Source: Shimia abyssi (lineage in GTDB: Bacteria > Pseudomonadota > Alphaproteobacteria > Rhodobacterales > Rhodobacteraceae). From it: a stretch of 64,000 nt of DNA. The stretch's first letter is position 1; each line of letters opens with the position of its first letter. The notes under the pieces are model-generated. The model worked only from the letters and a program-made list of their open reading frames with translations, was not told the DNA's origin and made no database searches. Below are positions 26,539-34,086 of the stretch, in pieces. Position numbers and translations under genes: made by a program. The DNA is taken from positions 62,001 through 126,000 of the forward strand of contig NZ_PYGJ01000006.1 in assembly GCF_003014475.1 (NCBI RefSeq), read 5' to 3'.

Positions 26539-26629
26539 CGTTAAAGACAGAATAACTGATTAGTCAAACCAACGACAATGTCCCATGTTGAAAGCAGACA
26601 AAACACTCGTGCATTTGAGGAAAACAAAA

Positions 26630-27337
26630 ATGGCCGAACAAAAAGTTGCAATCATCATGGGCGGCGGTAGCGGAATGGGTGCCGATAGTGCCCGCCGTTT
26701 GGCCGCCGACGGTTTTAACGTGGCCATCCTGTCATCGTCTGGAAAAGGCGAAGCCTTGGCAAAAAAACTCGGCGGCATCGGTTTGACCGGCACCAACAAA
26801 TCCAGCGAAGACATGCAAAGGTTGGTCGATGCGACCATGGAGAAATGGGGCCGCGTGGATGTGCTGGTCAATTCAGCTGGGCATGGCCCGCGCGCGCCTA
26901 TTCTCGAGATAAGCGACGACGACTGGCATGAAGGCATGGAAGTCTATTTCTTGAATTCGGTGCGTGCCACCCGAATTGTAGCTCCTATCATGATTGAACA
27001 GAAATCCGGCACAATCATCAACATCTCAACCTTCGCCGCGTTTGAACCCGACCCGGTTTTTCCGACCTCGGGTGTGATGCGAGCGGGCCTTGCGGCCTAT
27101 TCCAAACTGTTTGCGGACAAATACGCGGCCGACAATGTGCGCATGAATAACGTGTTGCCGGGTTTCATTAATAGCCTGCCTGAAAACCCTGATTTCATGG
27201 CGAAAATTCCAATGGAACGTTACGGAAAATCTTACGAGGAAATTGCGGCGACTGTCGCCTTTTTAGCCTCGGAAGGCGGTGCTTATATCACTGGCCAAAA
27301 CATCCGTGTCGACGGCGGTATTACCCGCTCGGTCTGA
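26630..27337 (+). CDS. SDR-fold protein lacking the Ser-Tyr-Lys catalytic triad
   Basis: 235 aa from ATG 26630 (GAGG 9 bases upstream; the longer frame from 26585 lacks this). The fold is plain: cofactor loop GGGSGMGADSARRL, VLVNSAGHG, and the C-terminal ITGQNIRVDGGITRSV. By spacing from other SDRs, the catalytic Ser, Tyr and Lys are replaced by Thr134, Ser147 and Arg151 (TSGVMRAGLAAYSK). I think related proteins share this pattern, so it may be a conserved non-classical subfamily. It may bind NAD(P) without classical reduction, or use other residues. Divergent from a LysR gene. Confidence 0.8.
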   Translation: MAEQKVAIIMGGGSGMGADSARRLAADGFNVAILSSSGKGEALAKKLGGIGLTGTNKSSEDMQRLVDATMEKWGRVDVLVNSAGHGPRAPILEISDDDWHEGMEVYFLNSVRATRIVAPIMIEQKSGTIINISTFAAFEPDPVFPTSGVMRAGLAAYSKLFADKYAADNVRMNNVLPGFINSLPENPDFMAKIPMERYGKSYEEIAATVAFLASEGGAYITGQNIRVDGGITRSV

Positions 27338-27413
27338 TCCAGCAACAGAGTTCCAAATGGCCAACCGATGAAACTCATCCTACAGTGCTTTTTCTCAAGA
27401 GATGGAGGATCAC

Positions 27414-27488
27414 ATGTGTTCTGCCATTCAATCACAGTGCCATAGTGACATCGGCGCGGTCACCATCAGCCCCAACCATCATTTGTGA
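27414..27488 (+). CDS. Possible 24-aa peptide
   Basis: ATG 27414 is preceded by GGAGG with an ideal 5-base spacer (27404-27413). The frame encodes 24 residues beginning MCSAIQSQCHSD and ends at TGA 27486-27488, inside the left arm of the inverted repeat. It matches nothing I recognise. It could be a leader peptide, a small protein, or the surviving 5' end of a deleted gene. Confidence 0.3.
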   Translation: MCSAIQSQCHSDIGAVTISPNHHL

Positions 27489-27529
27489 AACAGTCTTTCA
27501 CTGTCTCTTTTATGACCGTTTCACAAATG
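27480..27529. repeat. 16-base inverted repeat (one mismatch)
   Basis: The left arm (27480-27495, CATTTGTGAAACAGTC) and the right arm (27514-27529) are complementary except at one position, with an 18-base loop. The stem is AT-rich, is not followed by T, and would be either a large operator, an RNA hairpin or a remnant of a small mobile repeat. Confidence 0.6.
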
Positions 27530-27632
27530 CGCGCTAACCAGACGCCCATTTGGAATGCGGTATTGGTTCGAAACAGTGGAAGGCGGCCATTCTCAAAATA
27601 TTGCTGGAATGGCCGCAGTTCAAAAGAATATT

Positions 27633-28265
27633 CTACGTGGGGGCCGCGCTCGTCGACATGGTCAAGCTATTCTCAGCGGTTTTCGCGGCATCGCCTTCCA
27701 GCAACTTCAAAAGCCGCGCCTTTTTCACCCGCGGATCCAACTCTGGGTCGGTCAGGTGGGCCAACATTGCTGGAATGCTTTCCTCGATTTGCTCATCTGT
27801 CGCCAACGCCATACCATGAAAAACGAAGGGGCGCAGATAGACCATTCCGGTGAGATTGGCGGTCTGCTGGAACGGTTTCAGAAACTCATCCATCGAATAA
27901 CTGTTATAGCCTCCGGCGTGATAGCTGTCCGCCGGGCCTCCGGTGGAAACAAGAATTAGAAACTCGTGCCCTTCTAGCGCGTCACCGCCAGGTCCATGTG
28001 CGAAGCCGTAGCTGAGCACCTGGTCCGTCCAGGCTTTTAATACGGCGGGTGCAGAGTACCAATAGAATGGAAACTGGAACACGATACGATCGTGCGCCAA
28101 AAGCAACGCTTGTTCCGCTTCAATATCAAAAAGCATCTCCGCCCCTCCAACGGCCGTGAGGTCGCGGGTGGTCACGCTATCAGCTTCAGACAGCGCGTTA
28201 AACCAAGTGCGGTTGATGCGTGAGTTGCCCAGATCAGTGTGGGCCGTCAGTACGAGGGTTTTCAT
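27633..28265 (-). CDS. NAD(P)H dehydrogenase (quinone), flavodoxin-like fold
   Basis: 210 aa. It matches the Flavodoxin_2 / MdaB-KefF family: LVLTAHTDLGNSRIN at the start, VFQFPFYWYSAPAVLKAWTDQVL around residue 70, and STGGPADSYHAGGYN for the flavin. These enzymes reduce quinones or other electrophiles by two electrons. It is the last gene of a leftward run of eight; its ATG overlaps the stop of the NTF2-like gene by 4 bases. The family and position suggest handling of a reactive quinone or enal. Confidence 0.85.
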   Translation of the reverse strand: MKTLVLTAHTDLGNSRINRTWFNALSEADSVTTRDLTAVGGAEMLFDIEAEQALLLAHDRIVFQFPFYWYSAPAVLKAWTDQVLSYGFAHGPGGDALEGHEFLILVSTGGPADSYHAGGYNSYSMDEFLKPFQQTANLTGMVYLRPFVFHGMALATDEQIEESIPAMLAHLTDPELDPRVKKARLLKLLEGDAAKTAENSLTMSTSAAPT

Positions 28266-28660
28266 TTGTCTGTGTCTTCGATCATTTGTGCGGTGTATTT
28301 TGTGATTAGGGGACGGCCATCGGCGCGGATGTCAAAGCACCAACGTTCGTGCACATTGGCTTGTATGGTGGCGCCATCATAGGTTTTGGCGCGAAAGAGA
28401 ACGTTAAAGGAAGCTTCCCCGTCACCGACTTCTATGTCACTGACATGATGTTCCGTCGGCGCTTTCAAAGTCTGCAACACGCCAACGTACCAAGCGCGCA
28501 CACGGTCATGACCAAAGAGTGAGCGATCCACATCCATCATGTCCCAGTCCACTTGGGGATGCAGGTCCGGCAGAAAGGCGTCAATCGGCTCCAACCGATC
28601 AAAACGAGAGAACCAATCCGCGATGAAAGCGCGGACGATCTGTTGATAAGTATCTGTCAT
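28262..28660 (-). CDS. NTF2-like (SnoaL) family protein, cytosolic
   Basis: 132 aa without a signal peptide. Cone-shaped NTF2-like fold inferred from the pattern (IVRAFIADWFSRFDRLEPIDAF; HPQVDWDMMD; YDGATIQANVHERWCFDIRADGRPLITKY in pieces). SnoaL relatives are isomerases, cyclases or hydrolases for small polar molecules. It overlaps the quinone-reductase-like gene and starts 5 bases after the SDR gene, so it works with both. Confidence 0.72.
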   Translation of the reverse strand: MTDTYQQIVRAFIADWFSRFDRLEPIDAFLPDLHPQVDWDMMDVDRSLFGHDRVRAWYVGVLQTLKAPTEHHVSDIEVGDGEASFNVLFRAKTYDGATIQANVHERWCFDIRADGRPLITKYTAQMIEDTDK

Positions 28661-28665
28661 GTGTA

Positions 28666-29322
28666 CTACCAGTTGATGGGGTTACGGTCTCTGAAAAAGC
28701 CGCCAGTGGGCCCGGAGGCCGGAAGGGTGGCGAGCCAAATGGCGGTGTCCGCACCTTGGTCAGGCGAGCGGCTGGCCCCCATTCCGCCCATGCGGGTGCG
28801 TACCCATCCCGGGCACATCGCGTTGACTTTGACGCTGTTTGGAAGTGTCCGAGCGGTGGCCACCGTCAACGCATTCAACGCAGCCTTTGCAACGCCATAT
28901 CCCGCCGGACCGGCCACTCCATCTGAAAATGCGCCCCAACCGGACGAAACATTCACGACCCGACCAAACCTCTGAGAGACCATATGAGGGGTCAGATGAT
29001 GCATCAACAGATAGGGGCCATGCACCATGATGGCCATGCTGTCGGCAAAATCCTTCGGGTCGTTTAACAGGCTGCCGGAGCCAAGAATGACCGCATTATT
29101 CACGAGGATATCAACCGGCCCAGCCTGTTTCGCAGCTTGGGCAATGGATTGAGGGTCGGACAGGTCAAGTTCGACGGCGGTGGCACCAAGCTTGTTGGCG
29201 ACCTTTTCACCAGCTGCCAAATCACGCGATCCAATCACCACATCATGGCCATGATCAACCAGTTTGCTGGCGATAGCCATGCCGATGCCGCGGTTGCCAC
29301 CAGTCACAAGTGCACGTTTCAT
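28666..29322 (-). CDS. SDR family oxidoreductase (cytosolic)
   Basis: 218 aa from ATG 29322 (MKRALVTGG) with AAGGAGG 5 bases upstream; longer in-frame starts run into the next gene. Cofactor motif TGGNRGIG, NNAV, Ser in NVSSGWG and the YGVAK active-site pair are intact. The pattern resembles carbonyl-reductase-like SDRs. It is the cytosolic partner of the exported SDR in this cluster. Confidence 0.83.
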   Translation of the reverse strand: MKRALVTGGNRGIGMAIASKLVDHGHDVVIGSRDLAAGEKVANKLGATAVELDLSDPQSIAQAAKQAGPVDILVNNAVILGSGSLLNDPKDFADSMAIMVHGPYLLMHHLTPHMVSQRFGRVVNVSSGWGAFSDGVAGPAGYGVAKAALNALTVATARTLPNSVKVNAMCPGWVRTRMGGMGASRSPDQGADTAIWLATLPASGPTGGFFRDRNPINW

Positions 29323-29332
29323 GATGGCCTCC

Positions 29333-29704
29333 TTAGTTTGCGTACTGTAGGGACATGGTGGTGATCTTGCCTTCGGCATCCCACCAATAAGAATAGTGAA
29401 CCACCCAGCTCAGCCAATTCACCTCGGTCTTGGCATAGCCGCTATCGGATTCAAGAATCTTGCGATGGGCAAAATTCTCGCCCTGTGGAATTACCTCGCG
29501 CAGGGCCCAGGCGCGGATCGCGTCCTGACCATTGAACGTCCGCGAAACATCGATCATCTCGGCATCTTGCGTAAAACACGCCATATACGCGTCGATATCT
29601 TTGGCGTTGGTGCTGGATTCGTAACACGTAATGGCGGTCGGCAGATCCTCTGCAAGAACAGGCTGCGCAAGAATGGCCAGTGCAATAAGACTTTGTTTAA
29701 GCAT
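29333..29704 (-). CDS. Exported NTF2-like protein (short)
   Basis: 123 aa from ATG 29704, beginning MLKQSLIALAILAQPVLAED, which is a typical Sec signal peptide with cleavage after VLA. The mature part has the NTF2 pattern (CYESSTNAKDIDAYMACFTQDAEMIDVSRTFNGQDAIRAW in pieces; YSYWWDAEGKITTM). AGAGGTAG precedes the ATG. Periplasmic location is predicted. Related by fold, not closely by sequence, to the two following genes. Confidence 0.7.
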   Translation of the reverse strand: MLKQSLIALAILAQPVLAEDLPTAITCYESSTNAKDIDAYMACFTQDAEMIDVSRTFNGQDAIRAWALREVIPQGENFAHRKILESDSGYAKTEVNWLSWVVHYSYWWDAEGKITTMSLQYAN

Positions 29705-29724
29705 GGGATCTACCTCTGACCGAA

Positions 29725-30267
29725 TTAATTGCCGCCTGCGGCGACACGTTCTGTTGCGAGGGTTGGCAAGTTTTCGTTGCCAAGCTGGGCACGCAAGTTG
29801 GCCCGCATGAAGGTGATTTTCCAACCGTCGTCAGTTTTTACCAGCTCGTGCTGGTAGTCACCGATGAATACCCAGATATCCTCGCCTTCGTTTTCCAGAA
29901 TATGTGTGGCATAAACATTGGCGGTCGTGGTGGCGACGTCGCCCTTAACCTGTACGCTTTCAGTGCCCATCAGATGGTGTGTGCGGTCATAGCCCGGTAA
30001 AACCGTCTGCCAAGCGCCTACAATTTGCTCCGGCAACAAGGTGGGCAGATCGGCAGAGGTTCCTGCCGACGCGTTGGCATAAGACGCATAGTCCAGAACG
30101 GCACCTTTGGGGTGAAATTGGTCTGCAACGGCCTCCCAGTTCAACTGGTCAGCGTAATAGCCCACATTGTTGATCGTGTTCAGAACCTGTTGCTCGTCAG
30201 AGATTTCAGCAACAGCGATGGAGGTTGTGCCAACAAAGAAAATGGCGGCAGTCAGATAGTTTTTCAT
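29725..30267 (-). CDS. Exported NTF2-like protein (long)
   Basis: 180 aa from ATG 30267 (MKNYLTAAIFFVGTTSIAVA signal peptide); an in-frame TTG at 30273 is less likely given AAGGA 8 bases before the ATG. Mature NTF2-like domain with HPKGAVLDYASY, LLPEQIVGAWQTVLPGYDRTHHLMG and DYQHELVKTDDGWKI. The segment around GAWQTVLPGYDRTHH is nearly repeated in the next gene (GWRTVLPGFDATQHH), so the two are paralogues, one exported and one not. Confidence 0.75.
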   Translation of the reverse strand: MKNYLTAAIFFVGTTSIAVAEISDEQQVLNTINNVGYYADQLNWEAVADQFHPKGAVLDYASYANASAGTSADLPTLLPEQIVGAWQTVLPGYDRTHHLMGTESVQVKGDVATTTANVYATHILENEGEDIWVFIGDYQHELVKTDDGWKITFMRANLRAQLGNENLPTLATERVAAGGN

Positions 30268-30284
30268 TGCCAATTTCCTTAACT

Positions 30285-30728
30285 TCAGGTGGCGGCGCGC
30301 GATTGGGCAAGCGCAGGGAGTTCGGTGTTTCCGGTCAGAAATCTAAAATTGAAGGTGTTCGCAGACAGCTTCCATTCGCCGTCGTCGATCAGTCGCAAAA
30401 CATAGTCACCATGCACTGTCCAAGTATCTCCATTTTCAACACCTGCGATAAAGTGGGTGGCAATAACCGTGGCCTTCACCTTTGCGGTGTTGCCAGTGAT
30501 CTGGATATCGAGCGGACCAAGGTGGTGCTGGGTGGCATCGAACCCGGGCAAAACCGTGCGCCAGCCCGTCAGAATATCCGCTGGCGTCAATTCCGCGGCT
30601 GGCCCTGCGCCAAAGCTGGAATAGTCTAGGTGAAATGGACTGCTCATCAGCGCCTCAACGGCCTGCCAGTCGCGCCCGTCGACCGCCGAAAAGAAGCGCT
30701 GAACAGCGTTCGTGATTTCTTGTGTCAT
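30285..30728 (-). CDS. NTF2-like protein, cytosolic paralogue
   Basis: 147 aa from ATG 30728 (GAGGA 6 bases upstream; ATG 30734 touches that site). No signal peptide. It shares HLDYSSFGAGPAAELTPADILTGWRTVLPG (in pieces) and the VHGDYVLRLIDDGEWKL end with the exported protein beside it. The same small molecule may be handled on both sides of the membrane. Function unknown. Confidence 0.73.
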   Translation of the reverse strand: MTQEITNAVQRFFSAVDGRDWQAVEALMSSPFHLDYSSFGAGPAAELTPADILTGWRTVLPGFDATQHHLGPLDIQITGNTAKVKATVIATHFIAGVENGDTWTVHGDYVLRLIDDGEWKLSANTFNFRFLTGNTELPALAQSRAAT

Positions 30729-30747
30729 TATCATTCCTCAGGGTCGT

Positions 30748-30774
30748 TGCCCGGCCCTACGTTGGGGCCGGGCA
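30748..30774 (-). other. Perfect 10-bp stem-loop inside the NTF2/SDR operon
   Basis: TGCCCGGCCC (30748-30757) and GGGCCGGGCA (30765-30774) pair completely around a 7-base loop, just after the exported SDR gene. No T run follows on the minus strand. Probably a message-stabilising hairpin or partial terminator separating the exported SDR from the downstream genes. Confidence 0.6.
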
Positions 30775-30782
30775 GCCTACTA

Positions 30783-31688
30783 TTAGGCCAGTTGGCCGCC
30801 TGTGGCGTCCAGATCCATGCCGTTGATGGCGCTGGCTTCGTCCGAGGCCAGGAACATCACGCCCACAGCCATTTCATGCGCGTCCATAATGCGTGGAGTG
30901 ACGAAGTTGGGGGCCATTTGTTCGTAAGTTACGCCTTGATAAGAAAAGCTTTCTTCCAACATCGGCGTATCAACCGCGAGAGGTGAAATCGAGTTGACGC
31001 GGATGTTGTCTTTGGCCGAGACTTTTGCCGCTGCTTTGGTCAGGCCACGCACCGCGTGCTTGGAGGCACTGTAGTGGCCAGTAAAGCCAAAGCCACGATG
31101 GGCAGCAACCGAAGCCATATTCACGATCGAGCCGCCACCTTGCTTTTTCATCTGTGGCAACGCGTATTTCATACCGTAAAAGACACCTTCGACATTGGTG
31201 GCCATCATGTCCTGAAAGTTTTCAACCGAGATGTCTTCTACCAATGCCGGGGTCATGAAAATACCGGCGTTATTGAACAGCACGTCCAGCTTTCCACCCT
31301 GTTCAACTACAGCATTTATGAAACGCTCGACCTGCGCGGCTTCACGTACGTCAGTCACCATCCAGGTGACGTCGCCACCCTTGGCGCGGATCGCAGATTC
31401 AACTTCCTTACCCAGTGCATCGCGACGTGCGGTGATGAACACTTTTGCGCCTTCCATAGCAAACGCCTCGGCGGTTGCTTTTCCGATACCCGAGTTGCCG
31501 CCAGTGATCGCCACAACTTTGCCGGAAAAACGGCCGTTTGGGTTTGCCTGACCAGAAAGTTCGGTGTCAGATGTGTTAGCAGTGGCGGCACCCGCGGCGA
31601 CAGCGGAAGCCAGGGCCAAGCCACCTCCGGTCAAAAAGGCGCGGCGGTTGGTGGTGTCTGGTGCGCTGTCGTTGAAGTCTTTTGTCAT
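30783..31688 (-). CDS. Tat-exported SDR family oxidoreductase
   Basis: 301 aa. Residues 14-36 are a twin-arginine signal: NRRAFLTGGG, then a hydrophobic stretch ending ATANTS. The mature SDR is complete: TGGNSGIG at about 64-71, NNAG, NMASVAAHRG with the serine and YSASK. A Tat signal means it folds and takes up NAD(P) in the cytoplasm before export, as glucose-fructose oxidoreductase does. Periplasmic SDRs are uncommon. It lies between the alpha/beta hydrolase gene and the NTF2-like genes. Confidence 0.83.
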   Translation of the reverse strand: MTKDFNDSAPDTTNRRAFLTGGGLALASAVAAGAATANTSDTELSGQANPNGRFSGKVVAITGGNSGIGKATAEAFAMEGAKVFITARRDALGKEVESAIRAKGGDVTWMVTDVREAAQVERFINAVVEQGGKLDVLFNNAGIFMTPALVEDISVENFQDMMATNVEGVFYGMKYALPQMKKQGGGSIVNMASVAAHRGFGFTGHYSASKHAVRGLTKAAAKVSAKDNIRVNSISPLAVDTPMLEESFSYQGVTYEQMAPNFVTPRIMDAHEMAVGVMFLASDEASAINGMDLDATGGQLA

Positions 31689-31743
31689 GTCATAGTCCTT
31701 TTCTGGGTGGGTGTTTTTTTGACCCCACCGGATGGTTGAAAAA

Positions 31744-32649
31744 TTACGCGTTCAAGATGCCGGCTACAGCGTCGACAGCCGTGGTCACGGCATCTTTGCG
31801 GTCGTAGAAATCGAACTGGGTCACGTCGTCGCCCAGCCAAAGTTTTTCAAGCGGCGCTTTGGTGCGGGCTTCGTAAGCTGTGGCACCGGCGAGCAATGCG
31901 ATTGAGGGCGAACCCACCATCAGCATTGGCTTGGACAAACGGTCCGCGCTGGCCTGAGAATCATAAGTCAACCAAGGCTTCCACGACGCAACCGAGAACT
32001 TGTTGTCATAAGCTGGGATCAGACCCCGATCTTCTTCGGTGTAGTAGGGCGCCTGATACATAACGCTGTTCTCATCGGTCGCCGAGGCGCCCAGCAACAC
32101 GGTGTCCGCTGCGTCTTTGGCTTCCGAAGCTGCGATCAGGCTCGCGGCCATTTCTGGTCCACCATAAATGCCTTCGGCCATTGCCGCGTCGTGCAACCAA
32201 GGAGCCACAAGAGCAACTTTCTGCATTTTGTCATTGTCAGCCACGGCATCGGCCATATAGCCCGACGATGCGCAGACGCCCAGCCCAGAGATGCGAGCGC
32301 TATCGACTTCGTCCAGAGAGTTGAGGAAGTCCGCAGCCGCGTGAATGTCGGAGGTTTTCACAACCGGATCTTCAACATAACGGGGTGCGCCACCGCTTTC
32401 GCCCCATCCGGTAAAGTCAAAGGCCAGCGCGGCAAAGCCATGGGCGGCCAATTCGCGGGCATATGTACCTGCCATCTGTTCTTTTACTGTGGTCCAGGCA
32501 CCGGTAACGATCACCGCAGGCAACGCGCCTTCGGATGTCTCTGGGGTGTAAAGAGTGCGCTTCAGCGTGTTTCCGTTGTTTTCAAAGGAAACAGAACGGC
32601 TGACAACGCCCTTACGGCTTGGGATATTTTGCAGAGAAATGATGGTCAT
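31744..32649 (-). CDS. Alpha/beta hydrolase with probable Cys nucleophile
   Basis: 301 aa. The fold shows VIVTGAWTTVKEQMAGTYARELAAHGFAALAFDFTGWGESGG (in pieces) and a nucleophile elbow GVCASS with Cys126 where most hydrolases have Ser. This matches the dienelactone-hydrolase-like group (YcjY/COG1073). Candidate acid and His residues are in the C-terminal part but I cannot assign them surely. First gene of the leftward run of eight, divergent from a LysR gene. Confidence 0.78.
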   Translation of the reverse strand: MTIISLQNIPSRKGVVSRSVSFENNGNTLKRTLYTPETSEGALPAVIVTGAWTTVKEQMAGTYARELAAHGFAALAFDFTGWGESGGAPRYVEDPVVKTSDIHAAADFLNSLDEVDSARISGLGVCASSGYMADAVADNDKMQKVALVAPWLHDAAMAEGIYGGPEMAASLIAASEAKDAADTVLLGASATDENSVMYQAPYYTEEDRGLIPAYDNKFSVASWKPWLTYDSQASADRLSKPMLMVGSPSIALLAGATAYEARTKAPLEKLWLGDDVTQFDFYDRKDAVTTAVDAVAGILNA

Positions 32650-32707
32650 AAGTTGGTCCTTTATGAACAGGCGATACTGTGATGAGACACATTTAGTTCA
32701 TTCGTCA

Positions 32708-32720
32708 AATTGTGATAATT
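32708..32720. promoter_or_regulatory. Dyad in LysR/hydrolase divergent promoter
   Basis: AATT-GTGAT-AATT is a perfect inverted repeat, extended outside by TCA and GA, in the AT-rich 130-base gap. It is the best candidate binding site for the LysR protein next to it. Confidence 0.5.
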
Positions 32721-32779
32721 GACCCTTTCTCCACTACTTTCATTTATGATATCGAATAATAAACAAATCGGGATCTACC

Positions 32780-33676
32780 ATGCGATTGCCATTAGCCACG
32801 CTTGAAGTGTTCACCGCCATCGCGCGTCATGGCAGCCTTCGCGCTGCGGCTGATGTACTGGGGGTCAAGCCATCCACTGTCAGTCAACAGTTGAAATCCC
32901 TAGAAGATCAGCTCGGCACTGCCTTGTTCATCCGCACGACAAGGTCAGTTAGCCTGACCGAAGCAGGGCGCGCATTGATCCGGGGTGCCGGCCCCGCTTT
33001 TGATCAGCTTGGCGAAGCCGTACAAAGCGCGCGCACGACCGGGCACGCGGCGCGAGGCACCCTGAAACTGGCGTTGCCGGAATTTGTCTACCACTTGTTT
33101 GTCGGCCCGGTTTTTAAGAAATTTTGCGCCGCTTACCCCGAAATCGAGGTGGAACTGTCGCTCACTGACGCTCTGTCGGATATTCTGGGAGAGGAGCTTC
33201 ACGCCGGTTTTCGGTTGGGCGATCGCATAGCACAGGATATGGTCGCTGTCCGATTGACCCAGCCGCTCCCTCTTTCCGTCGTGGGAAGTCCTGAGTATTT
33301 CGCGATTCACGGCACGCCTCAAAGCCCTAAGGATCTGTTGAACCACAATTGTATTCGCTACCGGTTCCAATCATCAGGTCGTATCGCTCCTTGGGATTTT
33401 GAAGCGGCAGGCGGGGGATTTACTGTCGATGTAAAAGGCACATTGGTGACCAATACGCTACCTTCCTCCGTCGATCTCGCTAAACAGGGCTTGGGGCTGA
33501 TCCAAACTTTTCAGGGGTATGTCGCGCAAGAAATCCAAGCAGGAACTCTGGTTCCAATCCTTGAAAAACAATTGGGCGCGACCCCTGGTATCTTTTTTTA
33601 CTTTCCGCGCGAATACCGTTCCATGATGCCGCTTAGATTGTTCATGGAGCACCTACAGAACAGCAGAATTGGATAG
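32780..33676 (+). CDS. LysR family transcriptional regulator
   Basis: 298 aa. Begins MRLPLATLEVFTAIARHGSLRAAADVLGVKPSTVSQQLKSLE (in pieces), with RTTRSVSLTEAGRALI after it, and a complete effector domain (LALPEFVYHLFVGPVFKKF). It belongs to the same broad group as the LysR at 6201. Divergent from the hydrolase/SDR/NTF2 operon and its probable activator or repressor. Confidence 0.87.
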   Translation: MRLPLATLEVFTAIARHGSLRAAADVLGVKPSTVSQQLKSLEDQLGTALFIRTTRSVSLTEAGRALIRGAGPAFDQLGEAVQSARTTGHAARGTLKLALPEFVYHLFVGPVFKKFCAAYPEIEVELSLTDALSDILGEELHAGFRLGDRIAQDMVAVRLTQPLPLSVVGSPEYFAIHGTPQSPKDLLNHNCIRYRFQSSGRIAPWDFEAAGGGFTVDVKGTLVTNTLPSSVDLAKQGLGLIQTFQGYVAQEIQAGTLVPILEKQLGATPGIFFYFPREYRSMMPLRLFMEHLQNSRIG

Positions 33677-33695
33677 GAAAACTATCTTGCCTATT

Positions 33696-33705
33696 GTTAG
33701 CTAAC
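33696..33705. repeat. 10-base palindrome GTTAGCTAAC
   Basis: A perfect palindrome 20 bases after the LysR stop. The 213 bases from the stop to the tRNA show no gene and no terminator. Confidence 0.3.
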
Positions 33706-33889
33706 GAAAGGCTTTTCCAAACTGATTAAGCCCTGTCGAAAGAGGCTTTTGCCGCTACAGTCATGCTTGCAAAGGCGGAAATTGAATATTTCTTAACGGA
33801 ACAGGACACGCAGCGCATTTAAGTAGCGCATCTATCGCTAAGGACACTGTGAACTTCCGTGCAAAATGTCTGCTGATCGCGGGGTAATG

Positions 33890-33979
33890 TGGCGGAGAGA
33901 CAGGGATTCGAACCCTGGGTCCCCGTGAAGGGACAACGGTTTTCGAGACCGCCCCGTTCGACCACTCCGGCACCTCTCC
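33890..33979 (-). tRNA. tRNA-Ser (anticodon CGA)
   Basis: 90 nt including an encoded CCA. The acceptor stem GGAGAGG pairs with its 3' partner, the anticodon loop reads CTCGAAA (anticodon CGA, serine UCG codon), there is a long variable arm as expected for tRNA-Ser, and GGTTCGAATCC gives the T arm. It is very like the E. coli tRNA-Ser(CGA). It lies at the change from accessory catabolic genes to mostly core genes. Confidence 0.96.
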
Positions 33980-34086
33980 GTCCGCATAAACCATGGTCAT
34001 GGTGAGGGCGTCGTTTAATGGGGTTTGATAGGGGGCGCAAGAGTGTTTTGCATTGTTTTGCGCCCGAAAGTGATTAGCTTGGTCTC

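Larger units (their letters stand above)
27338..27632. other. Intergenic region with a small ORF and a long inverted repeat
   Basis: This 295-base space between two convergent genes (SDR rightward, flavodoxin-fold leftward) is not empty: it holds a 24-codon ORF with a strong ribosome binding site and an overlapping 16-base inverted repeat, both listed separately. No T run follows the repeat. Confidence 0.5.
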
